NCBI GenBank assembly: GCA_015484715.1
Contig: WFUY01000370.1
Location: 1-7,606, forward strand
Direction of reading: 5' to 3'
From: Thermoflexales bacterium
GTDB lineage: Bacteria; Chloroflexota; Anaerolineae; S140-20
DNA: 7,606 nt
Part shown: piece by piece, positions 1-5,873 of the stretch
Position numbering within the stretch: position 1 is the first letter of the stretch
Layout: every line of letters starts with the position of its first letter
Notes under the pieces: generated by a model
Seen by the model: only the letters and a program-made list of their open reading frames with translations
Databases searched by the model: none
Told to the model about the DNA's origin: nothing
Position numbers and translations under genes: made by a program

Positions 1-1056
1 CTCTACACCCTCATCTGGCGGCGCTTCGTGGCCAGCCAGATGGCGCCGGCCATCTTCGACACCATCTCGGCCGAGATCCCCGCCATCCCCCGGGGCTACC
101 TGGTCAACGGCGAGGTCCCTGAGGAGCAGATCAAGCATCCCGTCTACCTCTTCCGGGCCAGCGGCTCTCGCGTGCGCTTCCCCGGCTTCCTGGTCGTCTA
201 CAAGCGGGGAGAGGATGAGGAAGAGGCACCGGAGGATGAGGGGAACTACCTACCGCCGCTGATGGAGGGCGAGGTATTGGACCTGCTCCGGCTGCTGCCG
301 GAACAGCACTTCACCCAGCCGCCACCCCGCTACACCGAGGCCAGCCTGATCAAGGCCCTGGAGTCCTACGGGATTGGCCGGCCCAGCACCTACGCCCCCA
401 TCGTCAGCACCATTCAGAAGCGGGGTTACGTGCGCAAGGAAGGCCGGCAGCTCATCCCCACCGAGACCGGCTTCATCGTCAACGACCTGCTGGTGGAGCA
501 CTTCCCGGAGATCATCAACTTGGACTTCACGGCCAAGATGGAGGCCGACCTGGACCGGATCGCCTCAGGCGAGGTGGATTGGGTGAGCGTGGTGCGGGAC
601 TTCTACGACCCCTTCGCCCAGGCCGTGGCCCGGGCCGAAGAGCAGATGCCGGAGGTGCGGATGGACAACCAGCCCATCGGGCGGGACTGTCCCGAGTGTG
701 GCGCTCCTCTGGTCATCAAGTGGGGCCGTTACGGGAAGTTCATCGGTTGCAGCCGCTACCCGGAGTGTCGCCACACCGAGCCTTGGCTGGAGAAGATCGG
801 CGTCACCTGCCCGGAGTGCGGAGGCGACCTGGTGGAGAAGCGGACCCGGCGGGGGCGCATCGGGTACGGTTGTTCCAACTACCCCACCTGCAACTTCTGG
901 GTCTGGAAGAAGCCCCTGCCCCAGCCCTGCCCCAACTGCGGCGGACTGCTGACCGAGGACCGTAAGGACTCGGCCAAGTGCACAGTCTGCGGCAGCCAAT
1001 TCTCGCTGGAGGCGCTGGCGGAGCCTGTCGAGGCCCTTCCCGTGGAAGAGGGGTAG
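1..1056 (+). CDS. topA: DNA topoisomerase I, C-terminal part (5' end outside window)
   Basis: This is the 3' part of a type IA topoisomerase gene, which relaxes negative supercoils by cutting one DNA strand through a tyrosine phosphodiester. The reading frame is open from base 1, beginning LYTLIWRRFVASQMAPA, a conserved stretch in the middle of TopA. The first in-frame GTG (base 28) is therefore internal, not the start. The motif GIGRPSTYAPIVSTI (bases about 370-414) is the conserved domain IV region. The toprim domain and active-site tyrosine lie upstream, outside the window. The tail has Cys4 zinc ribbons: CPECG with paired Cys from base 688, CPECGG from 808, and CPNCGG from 928 with CTVCG at 979-993. 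The last 15 or so residues are acidic and non-conserved, and the gene ends with TAG. It appears to be the last gene of its transcript, because the next gene has its own promoter. The family assignment is near certain. Confidence 0.97.
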   Translation, partial: LYTLIWRRFVASQMAPAIFDTISAEIPAIPRGYLVNGEVPEEQIKHPVYLFRASGSRVRFPGFLVVYKRGEDEEEAPEDEGNYLPPLMEGEVLDLLRLLPEQHFTQPPPRYTEASLIKALESYGIGRPSTYAPIVSTIQKRGYVRKEGRQLIPTETGFIVNDLLVEHFPEIINLDFTAKMEADLDRIASGEVDWVSVVRDFYDPFAQAVARAEEQMPEVRMDNQPIGRDCPECGAPLVIKWGRYGKFIGCSRYPECRHTEPWLEKIGVTCPECGGDLVEKRTRRGRIGYGCSNYPTCNFWVWKKPLPQPCPNCGGLLTEDRKDSAKCTVCGSQFSLEALAEPVEALPVEEG

Positions 1057-1100
1057 CGCGGCTTGCAGGGCTTTTCGAACCCTCTCGCAGGTTCTCCCCA

Positions 1101-1124
1101 CGGCCTAAAGCGCGTTGTAGGCCG
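1101..1124 (+). other. Small hairpin downstream of topA, possible weak terminator
   Basis: CGGCCTA (1101-1107) can pair with TAGGCCG (1118-1124), a 7-bp stem with a 10-base loop, 45 bases after the topA stop. There is no T-run after it, so it lacks the second half of an intrinsic terminator. It may only stabilise the 3' end, or be chance in GC-rich DNA. Nothing else recognisable lies between 1057 and the promoter at 1197. Confidence 0.25.
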
Positions 1125-1196
1125 CCGCCGGTAAGCCGTTGCCATCGCCGGGCACCTTGTGACCTGCGGGAGGGTGGTGCATAGCTCGTAGGCTGC

Positions 1197-1225
1197 TTGC
1201 TATCTCTCCGGGCTTGTGATACAAT
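1197..1225 (+). promoter_or_regulatory. Sigma-70-type promoter for the membrane protein gene
   Basis: TTGCTA (1197-1202) and TACAAT (1220-1225) are separated by 17 bp, and TGA directly before the -10 box gives an extended -10 (TGn). The -10 box matches the consensus in 5 of 6 positions. Transcription would start near 1232, leaving a leader of about 75 nt before the GTG start at 1306. This suggests the gene is transcribed separately from topA. Confidence 0.7.
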
Positions 1226-1305
1226 AGGATACCGTTTGCTGGATCCCTGGCGGCAACAGAGGCTCCTGCTGCATCCGTTCGCCATACAGAAAAGCGAGGT
1301 GCGCC

Positions 1306-2307
1306 GTGGTAGGCCTGATCATCGAACTGATTGGACGGAAGACGCTTATAGGCTTCGGGGTAGGTCTCCTGGTGGGCCTGCTCCTGGGCTGGATCTTCTT
1401 GGGATGGCTCGTCTTTCCGGTGAAGTGGACCAACGCTGCGCCGGTGGACCTGCACCCCGGCTATCGGGAGCTTTACCTAGACCTGGTCGCCCGCGCCTAC
1501 GCTGCCGATCGGAACCTGGATGTACAGCGTCTCTTGGGTGAGCGATGGAGCACCGCCCAGCTGCAAGAGACCCTCCAGACGATGGTGAACAAGGCCGGTC
1601 CGGCCGAGGTGAAGCGGCTGCAGGACTTGGCCCAGGCCTTGAACCTGCAGGTCTCCCCCACCGGGGCTGTTCAACCTCCGCCTCCCAAGAAAGGAGGAGT
1701 CTCGCCTTTGCTCCAGATCTGTTTGCTGAGCCTGTTGTTCATCCTGGTGGTAGGGGGAGGGGGCTACCTATTCCTCCTGCGCCGCGGGAGGGCGAGACCG
1801 GCGGGGGCTCAGCCTTCCATCTCCGCCACGGTGCAACCCACGGCGTGGGCCGGGGAGGCGGAGAAGCCGATGGCCCAGTTCGTGGCGACCTACACGCTGG
1901 GGGACGACTATTTCGATCCCTCCTTCAGCATCGAGACGGAGACGGGGGAGTTCCTGGGCGAGTGTGGCATCGGCATCTCCGAGGCCATCGGGGTCGGCGA
2001 CCCCAAGAAGGTCACCGCTTTCGAGGTCTGGCTCTTCGACAAGAACGACATCCGCACCGTGACCAAAGTGCTGATGAGCGATCACGCCTACAACGACGAA
2101 GGGCTGCGGACCAAGCTGGCCCCCAAGGGGGAGCCGGTTCTCGCCCAGCCTGGCCAGACCATTGACCTGGAGACGGCGACGCTGCGGGTCCGGGCCCGGG
2201 TGCTGGAGATGCAGTACGGGACCGGGAATTTGCCTTCCAACAGCTTCTTCGAGCGGCTGGTGGTGGAGTTGGCTGCCTGGCAGAAGGAAGGCGAGGCGGC
2301 GGCATAG
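1306..2307 (+). CDS. Two-pass membrane protein of unknown function with cytoplasmic C-terminal domain
   Basis: I cannot assign this 333-residue protein to a named family. Hydrophobic segments lie at about residues 13-38 (Gly/Leu-rich, FGVGLLVGLLLGW) and 134-158 (LLSLLFILVVGGGGYLFLL). Arg/Lys at residues 11-12 and the RRGRAR stretch just after segment 2 predict both termini in the cytoplasm. Residues about 45-115 would then be outside: a helical region rich in Leu, Ala, Gln and Arg, ending in a PPPPKKGG hinge. After a Pro/Ala/Thr linker (165-188), residues about 190-330 look like a compact mostly beta domain (ATYTLGDDYFDPSFSIE, GEFLGECGIGISE, VTAFEVWLFDKND). The GTG start is supported by GAGGT at 1296-1300, five bases upstream, and by starting just before the first membrane segment. 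I have an impression of similar domains in other Chloroflexota, but have not checked this. It has its own promoter, and no neighbour suggests a role. Confidence 0.85.
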   Translation: MVGLIIELIGRKTLIGFGVGLLVGLLLGWIFLGWLVFPVKWTNAAPVDLHPGYRELYLDLVARAYAADRNLDVQRLLGERWSTAQLQETLQTMVNKAGPAEVKRLQDLAQALNLQVSPTGAVQPPPPKKGGVSPLLQICLLSLLFILVVGGGGYLFLLRRGRARPAGAQPSISATVQPTAWAGEAEKPMAQFVATYTLGDDYFDPSFSIETETGEFLGECGIGISEAIGVGDPKKVTAFEVWLFDKNDIRTVTKVLMSDHAYNDEGLRTKLAPKGEPVLAQPGQTIDLETATLRVRARVLEMQYGTGNLPSNSFFERLVVELAAWQKEGEAAA

Positions 2308-2354
2308 CACTCCATCAAGCCGACTTTGACAAGAGTGTGACTAAAAGGGTTGGG

Positions 2355-2381
2355 GTAGGGGCGACCGCAGGTCGCCCCTAC
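2355..2381. repeat. Perfect REP-like palindrome
   Basis: GTAGGGGCGACC (2355-2366) and GGTCGCCCCTAC (2370-2381) are exact inverted repeats with a GCA loop, a 12-bp stem. It starts 48 bases after the membrane protein stop. No T-run follows in either direction, so it looks more like a repetitive extragenic palindrome than a designed terminator. It could still end or protect transcripts from either convergent side. Closely similar GTAGGGGCGACC palindromes recur, as I recall, in Chloroflexota and some other genomes; this copy cannot be counted from one window. Confidence 0.75.
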
Positions 2382-2432
2382 ACTCCTTAACAAATTTTGG
2401 CTTCGCAGTCACCGCCGCTGCCGCTGAGCCCT

Positions 2433-2477
2433 ACGTTAGCGCGGACGCTGCATGCCCGCGCCAACGGCACGTTAGCG
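2433..2477. repeat. Imperfect palindrome plus extra copy of its CGTTAGCG core
   Basis: CGTTAGCGCGG (2434-2444) pairs with CCGCGCCAACG (2456-2466), with one mismatch in 11 and an 11-base loop that contains GCATGC. ACGTTAGCG at 2433-2441 occurs again in direct orientation at 2469-2477, 36 bases later. The set gives three copies of a CGTT(A/G)GCG core, two forward and one reverse. The pattern resembles a second REP-type element and lies just before the gene remnant at 2478-2603. Confidence 0.5.
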
Positions 2478-2603
2478 TTCCGGGAGGTGGTCTCTATGGG
2501 TATCCTGGCCAAGACCCCTCAAGAGATCGAGCGTGCATTGGCGAGAGGGGATCTTCTTATCCGGGAGGTCCTCGCCCGTGGCAAGGCGCTATACGAACTA
2601 TAG
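2478..2603 (+). pseudogene. C-terminal remnant of a nucleotidyltransferase (MNT-type) gene
   Basis: The frame ending at the TAG at 2601-2603 reads ILAKTPQEIERALARGDLLI then REVLARGKALYEL. This resembles the usual C-terminal tail of small nucleotidyltransferase-domain proteins (pattern V.TPEEIE, GDxxxREVLxRGxxLYE), which often pair with HEPN partners as toxin-antitoxin modules. The catalytic N-terminal half (GSxARG and DxD motifs) is absent. Upstream sequence in all frames is short-repeat DNA, so only about 40 codons survive. An ATG at 2496 is preceded by GGGAGGTGG (2482-2490) at five bases, so a 35-residue peptide could in principle be made. I think decay is more likely. The stop lies one base from the end of the convergent dgt gene. 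Identification is by recalled pattern only. Confidence 0.5.
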
Positions 2604-2604
2604 C

Positions 2605-3756
2605 TCACACCCTTCGGTAGGGATCGAAGAGCTTGGCGTACTCGTCCAGCGCGTAGCGGTCGGTCATACCTGCGATGTAGTCACAGACCACCCGGTGGAG
2701 TTCCGTGTCGGCCAGCCGGCGCCGGGTGGAGTCGGGGAGTTGGGCCGGTTCGCTGACGTAAGCGTGGAAGAGTTCGCTGATGATCCGCTCCGCCTTCGTC
2801 TGCATCCGCACCACCCGGTAGTGGCGGTACATCCGGTTGAACAGGAAGTCCTTGAGCTCCCGGTTGCGGGCCTCCACCTCCGGCGAGAAGGCGACGACGT
2901 TCTCAGGCAGCGCCTGGAGCGAGGCCACCGAATCCACGCCGGCCGCCGCAATCCGCTGCGCCGTCTCGGCCACCACATCGGTCACCAGCAGGCCGATGAG
3001 CCGGCGGATGATCCGGTGGCGGAGCAACTCGCTGAAGTGGCGTCCGTCCCAGCCGATGCTTTCCTTGAGGGCTTCCCACCAGAGCAGCCCGTCCAGTTCC
3101 TGGTGGGAGAAGAGACCCGCCCGCAGCCCGTCATCCAGATCGTGGGCGTTGTAGGCGATCTCGTCCGCCGCGTTGGCGATCTGAGCCTCCAGCGTCCCCC
3201 GCTTCTCCGGCTCAAACCCCTCGGCGGAACTGACGTCGTACTCCGTCTCGTGCTTCACGATCCCCTCGCGTACTTCCCAGCTCAGGTTGAGGCCGGGAAA
3301 GTCGGGGTAGCGGCGTTCCAGCTTGTCCACGATACGCAGCGCCTGTCTGTTGTGGTCGAATCCGCCGTAGTCGGCCATCAACCGGGCCAGCGCAGTCTCG
3401 CCCGAGTGGCCGAAGGGGGGGTGTCCCAGGTCGTGGACCAGGCAGATCGCCTCGGTCAGGTCCTCGTTGGCCCCCAGAGCCCGGGCGATGGTGCGCCCGA
3501 TCTGGGCCACCTCCAGCGTGTGGGTCAGCCGGGTGCGGTAGTAGTCCCCCTCGTAGTAGACGAAGACCTGGGTCTTGTACTCCAGCCGGCGGAAGGCCGT
3601 GGTGTGGAGGATCCGATCCCGATCCCGCTGGAAAACGGTGCGGTAGGGGTGCTCCTCCTCCGGGTAGACGCGGCCCCGCGAGTCACGGCTCTTGAACCCA
3701 TAGGGGGCCAGCACCTGCGCCTCGATAGCTTCCATTTCCTCTCGTGTGCGGAACAT
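2605..3756 (-). CDS. dgt: HD-domain deoxyribonucleoside triphosphate triphosphohydrolase
   Basis: This 383-residue cytoplasmic enzyme should hydrolyse dNTPs (dGTP in the founding member) to deoxynucleoside plus triphosphate, controlling dNTP pools. The N-terminal SRGRVYPEEEHPYRTVFQRD and HTTAFRRLEYKTQVF stretches are typical of the dGTPase family. The HD metal site is visible: His79 (RTRLTHTLEVAQIGR), His108-Asp109 (LVHDLGHPPFGH) and Asp206 (EIAYNAHDLDDG). His112 and His117 are also present, and FDHNRQALRIV at 133-143 is conserved. Length is normal for the shorter, dGTPase-like protein group, and the sequence looks intact. The ATG at 3756 has GAGGGA (3765-3770) and AGGAGG (3771-3776) upstream. 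The gene is divergent from nusA and convergent with the remnant to its left. Substrate range (dGTP only or several dNTPs) cannot be read from sequence. Confidence 0.95.
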   Translation of the reverse strand: MFRTREEMEAIEAQVLAPYGFKSRDSRGRVYPEEEHPYRTVFQRDRDRILHTTAFRRLEYKTQVFVYYEGDYYRTRLTHTLEVAQIGRTIARALGANEDLTEAICLVHDLGHPPFGHSGETALARLMADYGGFDHNRQALRIVDKLERRYPDFPGLNLSWEVREGIVKHETEYDVSSAEGFEPEKRGTLEAQIANAADEIAYNAHDLDDGLRAGLFSHQELDGLLWWEALKESIGWDGRHFSELLRHRIIRRLIGLLVTDVVAETAQRIAAAGVDSVASLQALPENVVAFSPEVEARNRELKDFLFNRMYRHYRVVRMQTKAERIISELFHAYVSEPAQLPDSTRRRLADTELHRVVCDYIAGMTDRYALDEYAKLFDPYRRV

Positions 3757-3802
3757 CGCCCCGTTCCCTCCCTCCTGTCTGACGGGTGATCACGGCCCTC
3801 TG

Positions 3803-3831
3803 AGTCTATCATCAAAGGAAGAGAAGGTCAA
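3803..3831 (-). promoter_or_regulatory. Promoter for dgt
   Basis: On the minus strand TTGACC (3831-3826) is followed 17 bp later by TAGACT (3808-3803), with TGA just before the -10 box (extended -10). The start would be near 3796, giving a leader of about 40 nt. An 8-bp palindrome, GTGATCAC (3786-3793), lies a few bases into the transcript and is a possible operator, though this is speculative. Confidence 0.6.
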
Positions 3832-3874
3832 GGGAAACAAGCCTCCGCCGGGCGGTTCAGCCTCCCCACCCCCG

Positions 3875-3919
3875 AGATATGGGGAACATCGGGGTTTCTT
3901 CCGGTGATTACCCATATCT
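3875..3919. repeat. 9-bp inverted repeat overlapping the left end of the large palindromic element
   Basis: AGATATGGG (3875-3883) and CCCATATCT (3911-3919) are exact inverted repeats with a 27-base gap. The right arm overlaps the left terminal repeat of the element at 3902-4056. It can also fold on the other side: TATCT (3915-3919) pairs with AGATA (3924-3928). The competing pairings suggest a sequence that could switch structure if transcribed, but no transcript is evident. Confidence 0.4.
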
Positions 3920-4056
3920 TTGGAGATAGGGAGACCAGCCGTCCACGAATGGGGCACGAATACACGAATTAAGGACCGCCTCATTCGTGCATTTGTGAGA
4001 AATTCGTGGACGGCCTGCTACGGACCACTCTCTCGCTCACTTGTGGGTAATCACCG
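3902..4056. mobile_element. MITE-like element with 13-bp terminal inverted repeats
   Basis: CGGTGATTACCCA (3902-3914) and TGGGTAATCACCG (4044-4056) are exact inverted repeats enclosing 129 bp without coding capacity. GTTTCTT occurs just outside both ends (3894-3900 and 4059-4065), one and two bases from the arms, as expected for a 7-bp target-site duplication. The inside holds a further large palindrome (3938-4014). Together this resembles a non-autonomous palindromic insertion between dgt and nusA. The right end is only 12 bp from the nusA -35 box. No transposase is present and no second copy lies in the window, so mobility is inferred. Confidence 0.45.
3938..4014. repeat. 77-bp nested dyad built from CACGAAT units
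   Basis: GCCGTCCACGAAT (3938-3950) pairs exactly with ATTCGTGGACGGC (4002-4014). Inside, CACGAAT at 3944, 3955 and 3963 faces ATTCGTG at 3983, ATTTGTG at 3991 and ATTCGTG at 4002. The spacings are 11 and 8 on the left and 8 and 11 on the right, and all three pairs centre on base 3976. The one changed base still allows a G-U pair in RNA. The fold would have arms of 13, 7 and 7 bp, a 4x4 internal loop, a 1x1 mismatch and a 13-base loop. Confidence 0.75.
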
Positions 4057-4068
4057 CAGTTTCTTTCC

Positions 4069-4097
4069 TTGCACGTTTGGGCCGACCGTGCTATAAT
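4069..4097 (+). promoter_or_regulatory. Near-consensus promoter of the nusA-ylxR-infB operon
   Basis: TTGCAC (4069-4074) and a perfect TATAAT (4092-4097) are separated by 17 bp. Transcription should start near 4104, giving a 5' leader of about 100 nt before nusA. This is the strongest promoter in the window and fits a highly expressed housekeeping operon. The palindromic element ends 12 bp upstream of the -35 box, where an UP element or regulator site would otherwise sit. Confidence 0.85.
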
Positions 4098-4123
4098 ACG
4101 ATTCGGGTATAGAAGTGCACGAG

Positions 4124-4152
4124 GAAAAGTGGGCATCCCCCACTTTTCTTTT
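4124..4152 (+). terminator. Leader hairpin plus T-run ahead of nusA (probable attenuator)
   Basis: GAAAAGTGGG (4124-4133) pairs perfectly with CCCACTTTTC (4139-4148), a 10-bp stem with a 5-base loop. It can extend by G-U, A-U and G-U pairs into the bases at 4121-4123. TTTT (4149-4152) follows. It lies only about 20 nt after the predicted transcription start and before the first gene, so it would act as a premature terminator. Terminator-like hairpins ahead of rimP-nusA are known in other bacteria. In Bacillus subtilis NusA-dependent termination in this leader feeds back on the operon. The short T-run here fits a NusA-dependent site, but that is inference. Confidence 0.7.
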
Positions 4153-4204
4153 ATGAACGGCGGTTGTCACGTCTCTATCATCGCCAGAAGGGTGGAAGTG
4201 TGCG

Positions 4205-5809
4205 ATGAAAAGCGAGTTTATGTTGGCCTTCAACCAAATCTGCGCTGAACGAGGTCTGCCCCGCGAGGTGGTGCTGGATGCTCTGAAGACCGCGCTGGTC
4301 TCCGCCTATCGTCGCAACGTGGGTGCCAGCGCTGCTCAGAACGTGATCGCTGAGATTGACGAGAAGTCGGGCAAGGCAACCATCTACGTCGAGAAGAAGG
4401 TCGTCGCTGAGGTCCAGGATGGACGGGACGAGATCAGCTTGGAAGAGGCCCGACGCATTGATCCTGAAGCGGAGATCGGCTCAACGGTGATGGTGGAGAG
4501 CACCCCTCGGGACTTCGGGCGCATTGCCGCCCAAACCGCCAAGCAGGTCATCCTGCAGCGGATCCGAGAGGCGGAGCGCGAAGCCCTCTTCGAGGATTTC
4601 TCCGAGCGTGAGGGCGAGCTCATCAACGGGACGGTCCAGAGCATCACGCCGACCCACGTGAGCCTGAACCTGGGGCGGACGGAAGCGATCCTGCCGCGCA
4701 GCCAGCAGGTGCCGGGGGAGCGGTACACCATCCACCAGCGGGTGCGGGCCTACGTCCTGGAGGTCCGGCGCACCAGCCGCGGCCCCCAGATCATCGTCTC
4801 CCGCAGCCACAAGAACATGCTGCGCCGGCTGTTGGAGCTGGAGGTGCCGGAGATCTACAACGGCACCGTGGAGATCAAGGCCATCGCCCGGGAGGCCGGC
4901 GCTCGCTCCAAGGTCGCCGTGGCCGCTAACCAGCCCGGCGTGGACCCGGTGGGCTCCTGCGTGGGCATGCGGGGCATCCGCATTCAGTCCATCGTCAACG
5001 AGCTGGGAGGCGAGAAGATTGACGTCATCGAGTGGCACCCCGAGACGGCCGTCTTCATCGCCAACGCCCTGAGCCCGGCCCGCGTGCTCACCGTCTTCCT
5101 GGAGGAAGGGCGAACCGCCTCCGTCATCGTGCCGGACGACCAACTCTCCCTGGCCATCGGGCGGGAGGGGCAGAACGCTCGGCTGGCGGCGAAGTTGACC
5201 GGCTGGCGCATTGACATCAAGAGCGTGACCGAGGTCCTGGCCGAGGCCCTGGCCCTCCTGGAGAGGACGGACCCCCGCGAGGTGCTGGGGGACGCGGCCG
5301 ACTACCTGCCCACCGCCCAAGCCATCCTGGCCCGTCACCAGGAGGCCAAGGTTCCTTACGCCCCGGAAGAACTCCGACTGTTGCGGGAGATCATCGAAGC
5401 GGTCCACGAATACCGGACCCGCTTGCAGGAAGCGGGCAAGGAACTGCCCCCCGTTGAGGAGAAGGAAGAAGAGGTCGAACCCGCCGAGGCCGAGGCCCGC
5501 GAGGCGGAGCGGAAACGGGAGGCGGCCCGCGAGGAAGCACTGGCCCGTATCCCGGAGATCGCCTACCAGCTTCCCCTCAGCGTCCTGGAGCTCCCCACCC
5601 GCGTCCAGAGCCACCTGGAGAAGGCGGGGATCGAGAATGTGGGCCAGATCTACGAGCGGCTGGTAGAGGGCGACGAGGGGCTGCTGCGCATCAACGGTAT
5701 CGGGGCCAAGGGGCTGGCCGAGATCAAGGACCGCCTGGAGGTCCTGGGGGCCATGCCCACGGAAGAGCCTGCCGCCGCCGAAGCGGAAGCGGCCTCTGAG
5801 CCTGAGTAA
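4205..5809 (+). CDS. nusA: Transcription termination/antitermination factor NusA with C-terminal HhH domain
   Basis: NusA binds RNA polymerase near the RNA exit channel and promotes pausing, intrinsic termination and antitermination complexes. The 534 residues divide into an N-terminal polymerase-binding domain (about 1-125), an S1 domain (137-200), KH1 (about 204-290, [20 protein letters not shown] with GEKIDVIEW) and KH2 (about 291-345, [17 protein letters not shown]). A helical stretch and a highly charged Glu/Ala/Arg linker (415-450) follow. Residues about 455-515 ([20 protein letters not shown] to [18 protein letters not shown]) form a helix-hairpin-helix domain like the RNA polymerase alpha C-terminal domain and the E. 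coli NusA acidic repeats. Bacillus subtilis NusA (371 residues) lacks it; E. coli NusA (495) has two repeats. The ATG at 4205 has GGTGGA (4191-4196) upstream and matches the usual NusA start. There is no rimP in front of it. Confidence 0.97.
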   Translation: MKSEFMLAFNQICAERGLPREVVLDALKTALVSAYRRNVGASAAQNVIAEIDEKSGKATIYVEKKVVAEVQDGRDEISLEEARRIDPEAEIGSTVMVESTPRDFGRIAAQTAKQVILQRIREAEREALFEDFSEREGELINGTVQSITPTHVSLNLGRTEAILPRSQQVPGERYTIHQRVRAYVLEVRRTSRGPQIIVSRSHKNMLRRLLELEVPEIYNGTVEIKAIAREAGARSKVAVAANQPGVDPVGSCVGMRGIRIQSIVNELGGEKIDVIEWHPETAVFIANALSPARVLTVFLEEGRTASVIVPDDQLSLAIGREGQNARLAAKLTGWRIDIKSVTEVLAEALALLERTDPREVLGDAADYLPTAQAILARHQEAKVPYAPEELRLLREIIEAVHEYRTRLQEAGKELPPVEEKEEEVEPAEAEAREAERKREAAREEALARIPEIAYQLPLSVLELPTRVQSHLEKAGIENVGQIYERLVEGDEGLLRINGIGAKGLAEIKDRLEVLGAMPTEEPAAAEAEAASEPE

Positions 5810-5862
5810 AGGAGTCCGCGGAGGGAAGGGCGGAGAGGCAAGGGTCCAACAGCCCTGTCGGG

Positions 5863-5870
5863 AAGGAGGT
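5863..5870 (+). promoter_or_regulatory. Strong ribosome binding site that fixes the ylxR GTG start
   Basis: AAGGAGGT (5863-5870) is a full match to the anti-Shine-Dalgarno sequence. It sits three bases before GTG at 5874 (four from the GGAGG core), which is short but usable. No ATG in this frame gives a complete YlxR, so this site decides the start. Confidence 0.75.
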
Positions 5871-5873
5871 CTT

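Noticed and set aside
2326..2331. TTGACA, a perfect -35 box after the membrane protein gene
   Set aside because: No acceptable -10 box lies 15-19 bp downstream (the bases there are GGTTGG-like), so it is probably chance.
2397..2477. Extension of the remnant frame to a TTG at 2397
   Set aside because: This part is Pro/Leu/Ala-rich translation of the palindromic repeats with no resemblance to a nucleotidyltransferase, so it is not counted as part of the remnant.
2533..3789. Long open frame (418 codons) on the + strand opposite dgt
   Set aside because: It is the antisense shadow of a GC-rich gene. The protein has low-complexity composition and no motifs, while the minus strand has all HD-domain motifs.
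3831..4068. A small RNA gene or tRNA in the dgt-nusA gap
   Set aside because: No cloverleaf, 6S or other recognised RNA pattern and no dedicated promoter are seen; the palindromes are better explained as a repeat element.
4153..4248. Short open frame starting ATG at 4153 in the nusA leader, a possible leader peptide
   Set aside because: It has no ribosome binding site (it follows a T-run), lies out of frame with nusA, and overlaps the nusA start by about 40 bases without sensible codon content.
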